The notes beneath the pieces were generated by a model, which was not told where the DNA came from, ran no database searches, and was given only the letters and a program-made list of their open reading frames with translations. From assembly GCA_002420235.1 (NCBI GenBank), contig DIHQ01000056.1:1-30289 (forward strand): a stretch of DNA of 30,289 bases, given 5' to 3'. The stretch comes from Flavobacteriales bacterium UBA5692. GTDB taxonomy: Bacteria; Bacteroidota; Bacteroidia; Flavobacteriales_D; Sanyastnellaceae. Position 1 is the stretch's first letter; each line of letters begins with the position of its first letter. The position numbers and the translations under genes are program-made. This document shows, in pieces, positions 8,401-14,612 of this stretch.

Positions 8401-9453
8401 AGCCCAACGGAGACCACTACCTACACGGCATTGATTTCAACCCCTGTGGGTTGCATTGGAGAAGAAGACGTCACAATCAATGTAATTCAATCGGCTCCGG
8501 GCGGCCAAACGTACCCAACAATCTACCTTTGCGCCGGACAGGGCGTGTTCTTAGAGGCTATGGAGGGAGACAGCTACCTGTGGAGTCCGCAAGGCGCGGT
8601 AACCAACCCTTACAGCCAAAATCCGTACACTGCCCCTTCGCAAAACACGACTTATTATGTCTCCATTTCCAATGCCTGTGGTGTTGGAACAGATAGCGTT
8701 TCGGTGGAACTAGTGGCGCCTACAGCATCTGCAACTGGCGGTGGATGGATGTGCCGAGGTGAAACCATGGAGCTCAGTTCCTCGGATGCGGTTTCATACA
8801 CATGGTCGCCTGCATCGTTGGTCGCAGACCCAAACGCACAGACAACGGAAGTGTTTCCCTTAGAAACGACCACGTTTACTATTTACGCTACGGACCAATA
8901 CGGATGTACGGGCAGTTCGGAGATTACGGTGTACGTATGGCAGGCACCTTATGTGGATGCAGGCCCCAATCGTGAGGTGGATTGGTTGGAAGAGGTCCGG
9001 CTGTTTGGAACCGTGGATGCCGACACGCTTTGGTGGTCTCCCTCAGAGAACCTGAGTTGTAGTACTTGTTTAACTCCAGAAGTGTACGTCACGGGTCCAC
9101 AGTGGTTTGTGCTGGAATCGGTATCACCGGAGGGATGCATCGGCCGGGACAGTACTTTTATTGATGTCTTCTATCCCTTGTACACGCCGAATTCTTTTAC
9201 TCCGAATAACGACGGCGTAAACGACGCGTTTTTTGTCGAAGGAGTGGAAAAAAGAGGTTACCGTCTAGAGATTTATAACCGCTGGGGCGAATTGCTCTTT
9301 TACAGCGAGGATCCAGCGGAACCGTGGATTGGCAATCACCAGGTTCAGGATACTGAGCATTTTGTCCCTGATGGGGTATACCCCTGGCGGCTGCGATTCG
9401 AATTACGAGACGGACCGAGGTTTGTCGAGGGGACCGTGACCTTAGTTCGGTAA
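5434..9453 (+). CDS. large secreted multidomain protein with SBBP-type propeller, PKD/Ig-like repeats and type IX secretion C-terminal domain
   Basis: This 1339-residue protein is built like a Bacteroidota cell-surface adhesin. In order: a hydrophobic signal peptide (about 1-26); an N-terminal domain resembling DUF7948, which precedes SBBP repeats (about 43-270, with VPNGGQWADEARYA); a beta-propeller-like region with blades marked by STYLGG, STFVGG, STYFGG and GTYFGG and by FPTT segments (about 275-780); a PKD domain with YEWFFGD (about 788-868); four consecutive Ig/PKD-like modules with ICEG, ICNG, LCAG or MCRG starts and LETTTYT-like ends (about 870-1170); a fifth degenerate module; and a terminal CHU_C/gliding-motility domain (about 1249-1339, TPNSFTPNNDGVNDAF, YNRWGE, DGVYPWRL). 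That last domain directs export by the type IX system and surface attachment. A TTG at 5425 extends the frame, but the ATG at 5434 fits the signal peptide. Ligand is unknown. Confidence 0.93.
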   Translation: MQIVLRIVMWCALLWLLLGPVQTINAAREASIPRTIEHARTPAGVWFVPNGGQWADEARYAARVDGGDWWLTDTGWKVEMLGFGYDAIGRHEPPMGPLVSYVLDVRWEGCQPGITIAGSGREAPHHISYYRGDDPTRWASKLKPNSKLSALEVWPGIKAVIDGERGDAAHIKCDWHVAAGADPGAISLRYEGLESTVQPDGSLKHFIGPRVGMGNEATGVWGHLIEAKPFAYQLNGTRLEEVECDYALEMLEDGAHRLRFILGEYDTARDLIIDPEIEFGSLVGSTADSWGFTAAYDDEGRLIGGSGVRDNGYPTTAGAVSSTFSGGDFDFGISVFSSDGSMLEYSTYLGGSQREYPHSLVTDETGDIYVMGTTGSQNFPTTSDAYGPDFVGGPFLDLGTYSFYGSYDNGCDIVVSKIDGVDGSLEASTFVGGTENDGINLGQKLNYNYGDVCRGEIVVDPAGAVWVASSSRSEDFPMVDAFDPGLSGPSDAVVFRLSNDLSNLEFSTYFGGESDDAAFAIQFSSSASLAYVTGGTKSNDLPTTPGAYQPDFAGDVDGYLFSIDYSGSPFLSTATYFGTDNYDQSYFVQLDTENRPHLCGQTVGSDMALVGDVYDANPNGSTFVVRFSENLETAEFVTRIGLPMTGVDISPTAFLVSDCDEMYISGWGGQTNSANSAYASQSTTNGMPTTAEAFQLSTDGSDFWLGVLAPDAVDLTYGTYFGGQFSEEHVDGGTSRFDKNGTVYQAVCAGCGGWDDFPTTAGAWSNTNDAGNCNLGVFKFNLGSLVADIEIEAPDLICSGDPIQFINNSIGGTNYEWFFGDLNSSDEENPEYIYATPGEWEIMLIVSDVSGTSGCLEPDTAIAYLFIEEIPQPLIDEIPPICEGESVNLQAYGTDALQWQAHPTLQNPTVSNPLVTPLETTTYTVEDSNECGAGTASVTVVVDVLQTEISPDMTICNGDVVELEAAGGSEVLWSPTTGLGSPTAATTTASPTETTTYTALISTPVGCIGEEDVTINVIQSAPGGQTYPTIYLCAGQGVFLEAMEGDSYLWSPQGAVTNPYSQNPYTAPSQNTTYYVSISNACGVGTDSVSVELVAPTASATGGGWMCRGETMELSSSDAVSYTWSPASLVADPNAQTTEVFPLETTTFTIYATDQYGCTGSSEITVYVWQAPYVDAGPNREVDWLEEVRLFGTVDADTLWWSPSENLSCSTCLTPEVYVTGPQWFVLESVSPEGCIGRDSTFIDVFYPLYTPNSFTPNNDGVNDAFFVEGVEKRGYRLEIYNRWGELLFYSEDPAEPWIGNHQVQDTEHFVPDGVYPWRLRFELRDGPRFVEGTVTLVR

Positions 9454-9510
9454 ATTTGATGCTTGCAGGATAAGCGTGATTCGCCTAATTTAGGACCACG
9501 ATTGCACGCC

Positions 9511-10527
9511 ATGCGCATACTTGACCATTACCTTCATTCCCTTTTTTTGGATCATGATTGTGTAGTTGTACCTGGATTGGGAGGATTCGTATGTAATCGC
9601 CAACCGGCGCATTACGATGAAGGTCGTCAGGAGTTAACTCCGCCATATCGTTCTGTTTTGTTTAACGAGCGATTGATTCACCATGATGGGGTGCTAGCCC
9701 AGGCAGTATCGCTCGCCAAAAACATCACCTTTGACGAAGCTGTAAAAGAGATAGAGCTGGAAGTGGAGCAAATGAAAACCGAAGTCCTCAGTGGCAAAAC
9801 GGTTTCAATCCATTTTGTAGGCCGCTTGTATAGAGGCAAAAATGATCGCGTCCAATTTTTGGCAGATGAGGAGATGGAGCGCATGCTGCGCTCGTTTGGC
9901 TTGCGCAATATACCGCTGCGCCCGATTGCGGAGGCGGTCGTCGAACGTCAGGCTCTTCCGCCGTCGAAGGGGAAGGTTGTTCAGATGCCAAAACCATTTA
10001 TATCCGTCCCTTTGGCGCGTGTTGCCGCGGCGCTATTACTACCAGTGCTGGGAGGTCTCGGTATATTCGTGGCGGATAGTTGGGATGCTCAAGATGCGCG
10101 CATGAGCGCCATTAATTTATCCGATGTTGTGGCATCGTATGAACCTCGTTTTGAAGGAGAAGCGGTTCCTTCTTGGGATGACGTTGAAGCATTAGATGAG
10201 ACGGTTTCTGCTCCGGTTGCAGTAAAGCTGAGCCCTGTTCGCCCAACGACGGATGAGATTGGCATGCCAGCGGGATTGGATGAAAATCCGGGTCTTTACA
10301 TGCTGGTTGCGGGTGCGTTCTCCGTGGAGTCCAACGCGCGAGTCCTAGCAAATGAATTGGTAGCGAGTGGTTTTAGTTCCGAGGTGTTCAAACAGAATGG
10401 AGGCCTTCACATTGTCACTTATGCGACCCACGTGGATGAGCAAAGTGCGCGGGTACATTTGCGAAAACTGCGAATGCAGGCTATTTCACAAAATGCCTGG
10501 TTGAAGCCCTGGAAAGTCATCCGATGA
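9511..10527 (+). CDS. HU-CCDC81-like / SPOR domain membrane protein
   Basis: The 338-residue product has an N-terminal domain (about 1-115) matching the bacterial HU-CCDC81 pattern of Bacteroidota: DHYLHSLFLDHDCVVVPGLG, then FNERLIHHDGVLA and VHFVGRLY-like strands. A single hydrophobic segment follows (about 165-188, LARVAAALLLPVLGGLGIFV), then a linker and a C-terminal SPOR domain (about 260-338, GLYMLVAGAFSVESNARVLA and a second half ending WLKPWKVI). SPOR domains bind septal glycan strands lacking stem peptides. Predicted topology places the HU-like part in the cytoplasm and SPOR in the periplasm, which suggests a link between a cytoplasmic partner and the division site; this is inference. 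The frame is open from a TTG at 9463, but the ATG at 9511 gives the conserved N terminus. The HAD gene starts 1 base after its stop. Confidence 0.85.
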   Translation: MRILDHYLHSLFLDHDCVVVPGLGGFVCNRQPAHYDEGRQELTPPYRSVLFNERLIHHDGVLAQAVSLAKNITFDEAVKEIELEVEQMKTEVLSGKTVSIHFVGRLYRGKNDRVQFLADEEMERMLRSFGLRNIPLRPIAEAVVERQALPPSKGKVVQMPKPFISVPLARVAAALLLPVLGGLGIFVADSWDAQDARMSAINLSDVVASYEPRFEGEAVPSWDDVEALDETVSAPVAVKLSPVRPTTDEIGMPAGLDENPGLYMLVAGAFSVESNARVLANELVASGFSSEVFKQNGGLHIVTYATHVDEQSARVHLRKLRMQAISQNAWLKPWKVIR

Positions 10528-10528
10528 C

Positions 10529-11188
10529 GTGAGTGTGCTGCCTGATGCGGTCATTCTTGATTTCGGGGGTGTCCTGTATGACATTGATTACGATGCCCCT
10601 GTTCGTGCTTTCAATGCATTAGGCGTGAATGATTTTGCAGGGCTATACAAACAGTCAGGTCAGTCTCCCGAATTTGATGACTTGGAATGTGGTCGCATTG
10701 CTCCCGAGGTATTTTACCGATTCATGGCAACCCATTGTGCTCCTGGAACAAGTCGGCAAGAGATTGTAGATGCATGGAACAGTATTTTGATCGGCATGCA
10801 CCCCTCGCGGATAAAGTTGGTACAGGCGCTGGGTCGTCAGACGCGACTTTACATATTTTCAAATACCAATGTCATTCATGCGCAAGCATTTGAGTCCTGG
10901 GTAGAACATGCTTTTGGATTGAGTGCTTTTCGCTCCGCCTTCGAAGGGATTCATTATAGCCATGAATTGGGCATGCGCAAACCAGAACCTGCTGCATTTC
11001 TACATTTATGTAAAGGTCACGGAATTGCTCCGGATCGGGCGCTATTCATTGACGATTCGGAGCAGCATATAAGGGGCGCTTCACGAGCTGGACTGGAGAC
11101 GCATTGGCACTATTCAGCCGGAGAGGACATTGCGATTTGGCTGGCGAATCGTGGTTTTGAAATCCCATCAGAGGCTTTCAGAGACTAA
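10529..11188 (+). CDS. HAD family hydrolase, YihX-like (subfamily IA)
   Basis: The 219-residue product carries all HAD motifs: motif I LDFGGVLYDID with nucleophile D11, motif II IFSNTN with S111, motif III lysine in GMRKPEP (K151) and motif IV FIDDSE (D175, D176). The DxGG form of motif I and overall layout resemble YihX/epoxide-hydrolase-N-like HAD phosphatases; the natural substrate, probably a small phosphorylated metabolite, cannot be told. A helical cap lies between motifs I and II (about residues 20-95). The start is a GTG at 10529; upstream in this frame there is a TGA at 10502 and no ATG, so a GTG (here or at 10535) is needed. The gene begins 1 base after the HU/SPOR gene and is probably cotranscribed. 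Its last 4 bases overlap the convergent gene on the other strand. Confidence 0.88.
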   Translation: MSVLPDAVILDFGGVLYDIDYDAPVRAFNALGVNDFAGLYKQSGQSPEFDDLECGRIAPEVFYRFMATHCAPGTSRQEIVDAWNSILIGMHPSRIKLVQALGRQTRLYIFSNTNVIHAQAFESWVEHAFGLSAFRSAFEGIHYSHELGMRKPEPAAFLHLCKGHGIAPDRALFIDDSEQHIRGASRAGLETHWHYSAGEDIAIWLANRGFEIPSEAFRD

Positions 11189-11622
11189 TCTTGAAGGGTT
11201 ACAGCCAACATCTGGTTGTAGATTTCTTTGAACCGGTCTTTTGAGCACGGCTGCGCCCCTTGTTCGAGCAGCAAAAAGATTTCTCGTCCTCGTGCTTCAG
11301 GAGGATAGTTTTTATGACCCTGCGACCACCTAACTTTCCCAGCTTGCTCTCTGCATTGAATGACATGAGCTGTGGATTTTTTAAAGTGAAATACCCACAG
11401 GCTTCCTTCGCCGAGCCGGTGTTCGAGGCACATTATAGCTTCGGTGGCCCCATCCCAAAATTTCTCACTGAACTCATCAAGGTATACCCCAACATCCGAG
11501 GAGCCTTCACTCATTTTTTTTTCCCAATCGTCTGCGGCTATACCTTCTGATGCGAGGAACTGGACAAACTCCGGGCGCACTGCTTCCAGCTCCTCGAGGG
11601 TGAGGCGACGGTAGCGTCCCAT
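11185..11622 (-). CDS. conserved hypothetical protein, possibly DUF6495
   Basis: The 145-residue product is soluble, with no signal peptide or membrane segment. It opens with YRRLTLEELEAVRPEFVQFL and includes GIAADDWEKK, an acidic segment, CLEHRLGEGSLWVFHF and a basic WSQGHKNYP region. I associate this pattern with a small Bacteroidota family of unknown function (DUF6495, from memory), which is a tentative name. The repeated Glu-rich helices and a short central beta-like stretch give no catalytic motif that I can recognise. It is the last gene of the run TonB receptor, kdsB, oligopeptidase B, with only 8 bases separating it from the oligopeptidase stop, so cotranscription is likely. It overlaps the HAD gene tail to tail by 4 bases. 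Confidence 0.72.
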   Translation of the reverse strand: MGRYRRLTLEELEAVRPEFVQFLASEGIAADDWEKKMSEGSSDVGVYLDEFSEKFWDGATEAIMCLEHRLGEGSLWVFHFKKSTAHVIQCREQAGKVRWSQGHKNYPPEARGREIFLLLEQGAQPCSKDRFKEIYNQMLAVTLQD

Positions 11623-11630
11623 ACAGCTCC

Positions 11631-13832
11631 TTACTCTTTAATGCCTTCAAGCATCATGAAGAATGCGTATTCCATGGCCGTTTCTCGCAAGCGCTTGAAG
11701 CGTCCGGAAGCACCGCCGTGTCCGGTTTCCATGTTGCAATCCATAATGAGCAGGTTGTCGTCGGTCTTGATGTCGCGCAATTTGGCCACCCATTTTGCAG
11801 GCTCCCAGTATTGGACTTGGCTATCCCAGTAGCCCGTGGTGACCAGCATGTGGGGATATTCCTGCGCGGTGATGTTATCGTATGGGCTGTAGGACATCAT
11901 GTAATCAAAGCTATCCTTGTTCTTGGGATTGCCCCACTCATCAAACTCGCCTGTGGTTAACGGAATGGTTTCGTCTAACATCGTGTTAATGACATCGACA
12001 AACGGAACGGCGGCAATGATGCCATTGAACAATTTTGGCGCCATATTGATGACAGCACCCATCAACAAGCCACCCGCGGATCCGCCCATGGCGTAGAGGT
12101 GATCAGGCGACGTGAAGCCGAGTTCGCACATGGCTCGTCCGCAGTCTACAAAATCCGTGAAGGTGTTCTTTTTGTTAAACATCTTTCCGTCTTCGTACCA
12201 CGATCGGCCCATCTCCTGCCCCCCTCGGATGTGGGCCATAGCATAAACAAAACCGCGGTCTAGCAGGCTTAAACGCGTACTGGAGAAGCCGGCGTCCATG
12301 CTGTATCCGTAGCTTCCGTATGCATAAAGCAAGAATGGATTCTTTCCGTTCTTCTCCATGCCCTTGCGGTAGACAATAGAAACAGGTACCATGGTTCCGT
12401 CCCTTGCCTCAACCATTACACGTTCGCTCTGGTAGTTCGCTGGGTCAAAGTTGCCGCCCAGGACTTCTGCCTGCTTTAATGTTTCCGTTTCTTTGGTGGC
12501 CATATCCGTTTCGAATACGGTGCTTGGGGTGGTCATGCTGGTGTACCCATAGCGCAGGCGTTGGGTGTCAAAGTCGGGATTGGCACCGACGTAAGCGGAG
12601 TAAGCTGGGTCAGGAAATTCGATAAAGTAATCCGAGGAATCGTCCCAACGCTTCACGCGAATTTGATTCAATCCGTTCGAGCGTTCAGAGACCACTAGGA
12701 AGTCTTGGAAGATGTCCACACCCTCGAGCAACACGTCTTCTCGGTGCGGCAATACATCATCCCAGTTGTCGTAGGTCGTCGCGGTGATGGGCGTACGGAC
12801 TAGTTTAAAGTTCTTGGCGTCCCGGTTGGTCGTGATGTAAAAGTGATCACCGTAGTGGCTGCACCCGTATTCCAAGTCGCGTTCGCGCGGCTGAATGAGT
12901 TGCCATTCGCCCTCCGGTGTGCTGGCGTCGAGGAACCTCCACTCGCTGCTCACGGTGGAGTAGCTACCAATCATCAAGAAGGCTTCGCTTTTGGTTTTAC
13001 CTATTCCACACGAGAAGGTCTCATCTGTTTCTTCATAAATTACCTCGTCTGCAGCGGCATCGGTGCCCAAAATGTGTTTGAAGATGCGGTAAGACCGCAG
13101 GGTGATGGGATCCTTTTTAGTGTAGAAAACCGTGCGATTGTCGTTGGCCCAAGTTGCTCCTCCACTTATATTAGGAATGCGGTCTTCGAGGATTTGGCCG
13201 GTGGTTAAATCCTTAAACTGCAGGGTGTATTCCCGGCGGCTTACGGTGTCCACACTGAATGCGAGCAAGTTGTTGTTGGTGCTAACGGTACGCCCTCCTA
13301 CGGCGAAGTAGTTGTATCCTTCAGCCATTTCATTGACGTTGAGCATCACCTCTTCATCTGCATCGAGACTACCTTCTTTGCGGCAGTGAATGGGGTATTC
13401 TTTGCCTTCTTCGTAGCGGGTGTAGTAGTAGTATCCGTTGTCCAATAGGGGAACGCTTTGGTCGTCTTGTTTAATGCGTCCAACAATTTCTTCAAATAGG
13501 GATTCTTGAAACGCCTCAGTCGGCTTTAGAACTTCTGTTTTGTAGTCGTTTTCCGCGTTGAGATATTCGACCACAGCAGTGGTTTGCTCATCGGGATTGT
13601 CAGCTTCTTTTTGCGAATCGCTCAGTCGCATCCAGAAGTAATCATCTTTGAGCTTGAGGCCGTGAATCTCTGTAATGTGCTCTTGTTTTTCAGCAGCAGG
13701 GGCATCGGAAAACTGGGATTCGTTAAATTCGGGCTGGGGCGAATTGTTCATATTGGAATCAGAAGTTGAGCAGGAAAACAGGCCAATCGCTGCTGCGCAG
13801 GTGATGGCCAGGAATCGTAAATGGATTTGCAT
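11631..13832 (-). CDS. ptrB: S9 family peptidase, oligopeptidase B type, predicted lipoprotein
   Basis: The 733-residue product is an oligopeptidase B, a serine peptidase cleaving short peptides after Arg or Lys. The N-terminal propeller starts after about residue 45 (DDYFWMRLSD, then YYYYTRYEEGKEYPI); the alpha/beta hydrolase domain has GSYGYSMDAGFSSTRLSLLD, nucleophile S585 in GGSAGG, D670 in DSQVQYWEP and H705 in TGHGGASGR. The spacings S-to-D of 85 and D-to-H of 35 equal those of E. coli oligopeptidase B (532, 617, 652, from memory). The first 21 residues form a lipoprotein signal with LFSC (C21), so it is probably exported and anchored in an outer or periplasmic-facing membrane, whereas classical family members are cytosolic. 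Genes kdsB (24 bases upstream) and the small hypothetical gene (8 bases downstream) share its strand. Confidence 0.93.
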   Translation of the reverse strand: MQIHLRFLAITCAAAIGLFSCSTSDSNMNNSPQPEFNESQFSDAPAAEKQEHITEIHGLKLKDDYFWMRLSDSQKEADNPDEQTTAVVEYLNAENDYKTEVLKPTEAFQESLFEEIVGRIKQDDQSVPLLDNGYYYYTRYEEGKEYPIHCRKEGSLDADEEVMLNVNEMAEGYNYFAVGGRTVSTNNNLLAFSVDTVSRREYTLQFKDLTTGQILEDRIPNISGGATWANDNRTVFYTKKDPITLRSYRIFKHILGTDAAADEVIYEETDETFSCGIGKTKSEAFLMIGSYSTVSSEWRFLDASTPEGEWQLIQPRERDLEYGCSHYGDHFYITTNRDAKNFKLVRTPITATTYDNWDDVLPHREDVLLEGVDIFQDFLVVSERSNGLNQIRVKRWDDSSDYFIEFPDPAYSAYVGANPDFDTQRLRYGYTSMTTPSTVFETDMATKETETLKQAEVLGGNFDPANYQSERVMVEARDGTMVPVSIVYRKGMEKNGKNPFLLYAYGSYGYSMDAGFSSTRLSLLDRGFVYAMAHIRGGQEMGRSWYEDGKMFNKKNTFTDFVDCGRAMCELGFTSPDHLYAMGGSAGGLLMGAVINMAPKLFNGIIAAVPFVDVINTMLDETIPLTTGEFDEWGNPKNKDSFDYMMSYSPYDNITAQEYPHMLVTTGYWDSQVQYWEPAKWVAKLRDIKTDDNLLIMDCNMETGHGGASGRFKRLRETAMEYAFFMMLEGIKE

Positions 13833-13856
13833 AAATCTGCGGTTTGGATCGCAAAG

Positions 13857-14612
13857 TTAAACGAGTTCCCCCCTTGCAATACGTGATTCTAAGGCTTTCA
13901 GATCTTCAGGGGTATCAATTGCATGAGTTAGGTGTACTGTCCGTCCGACGAGGATTTTCCAGCCGTGCTCTAACCAGCGTAGTTGTTCGAGGCGTTCTGC
14001 TTTTTCAAGTGCCGTGGGGTGCAGTTGGGTCAGGGCTTCAAGGGTTCCTCGGGCAAAACCATACAGACCCACATGTTCCAACCAAGGTCCTGAGCTTGAA
14101 GGCAGGGGCATTCTGCTGAAATACAAAGCATTTCCGTTGAGGTCGCAAACCACTTTGACCCGGTTGGTATTGGCTGGATTGGACTCGATTGATGAATTTG
14201 GACGTGCCAGTGTGGCAATCGACGTGCCGGTTTTACGTATCAGTTGTACGAGTTTTTGCAATTGCTCGGGGTGCACAAAAGGCTCATCTCCCTGTACGTT
14301 TACCACCCAGGTAGCCTTGAATCCTACCTTTGCTTCCCATTGGCACAAGGCAGCATGGCAGCGCAAAGTGCCATTGGCTAATTCTGGGTCTGTCATCACT
14401 GCGTCGGCACCTGCTTCACTGGCGATTTCCGCAATACGCTTGTCGTCTGTTGCCACTAGGATGTGGTCAAATGAGCCCGATTCTTGAACGCGTTGAATGA
14501 CTCGTGCAACCATGGGTATGCCGGCTATAAGCGCCAAGGGTTTCTCAGGAAAACGAGTGGATCCGATGCGCGCGGGGATTACAGCGACGAGAGTGGCTGA
14601 TCGTTCGGACAT
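13857..14612 (-). CDS. kdsB: 3-deoxy-manno-octulosonate cytidylyltransferase
   Basis: The 251-residue product activates Kdo with CTP to CMP-Kdo, the sugar donor for the LPS inner core, in the cytosol. Seen: the nucleotide-binding N terminus VIPARIGSTRFPEKPL (residues 11-26), HILVATDD (50-57), and the metal-site motif VNVQGDEPFV (104-113, D109). Family length is about 245-255. One feature is odd: the segment usually reading SGT(D/E)R is NGTLR here (80-84), so the acidic residue is replaced by leucine. The ATG shares one base with the TAA of the TonB receptor gene (TAATG on the minus strand), a translational coupling arrangement. Oligopeptidase B follows 24 bases later. The name is well supported; effect of the motif change is unknown. 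Confidence 0.93.
   Translation of the reverse strand: MSERSATLVAVIPARIGSTRFPEKPLALIAGIPMVARVIQRVQESGSFDHILVATDDKRIAEIASEAGADAVMTDPELANGTLRCHAALCQWEAKVGFKATWVVNVQGDEPFVHPEQLQKLVQLIRKTGTSIATLARPNSSIESNPANTNRVKVVCDLNGNALYFSRMPLPSSSGPWLEHVGLYGFARGTLEALTQLHPTALEKAERLEQLRWLEHGWKILVGRTVHLTHAIDTPEDLKALESRIARGELV

Noticed and set aside
9463..9493. Possible promoter for the HU/SPOR gene (TTG, 20 bases, TAATTTAG).
   Set aside because: Matches are partial and the element overlaps the tight downstream run after the preceding gene; chance is likely.
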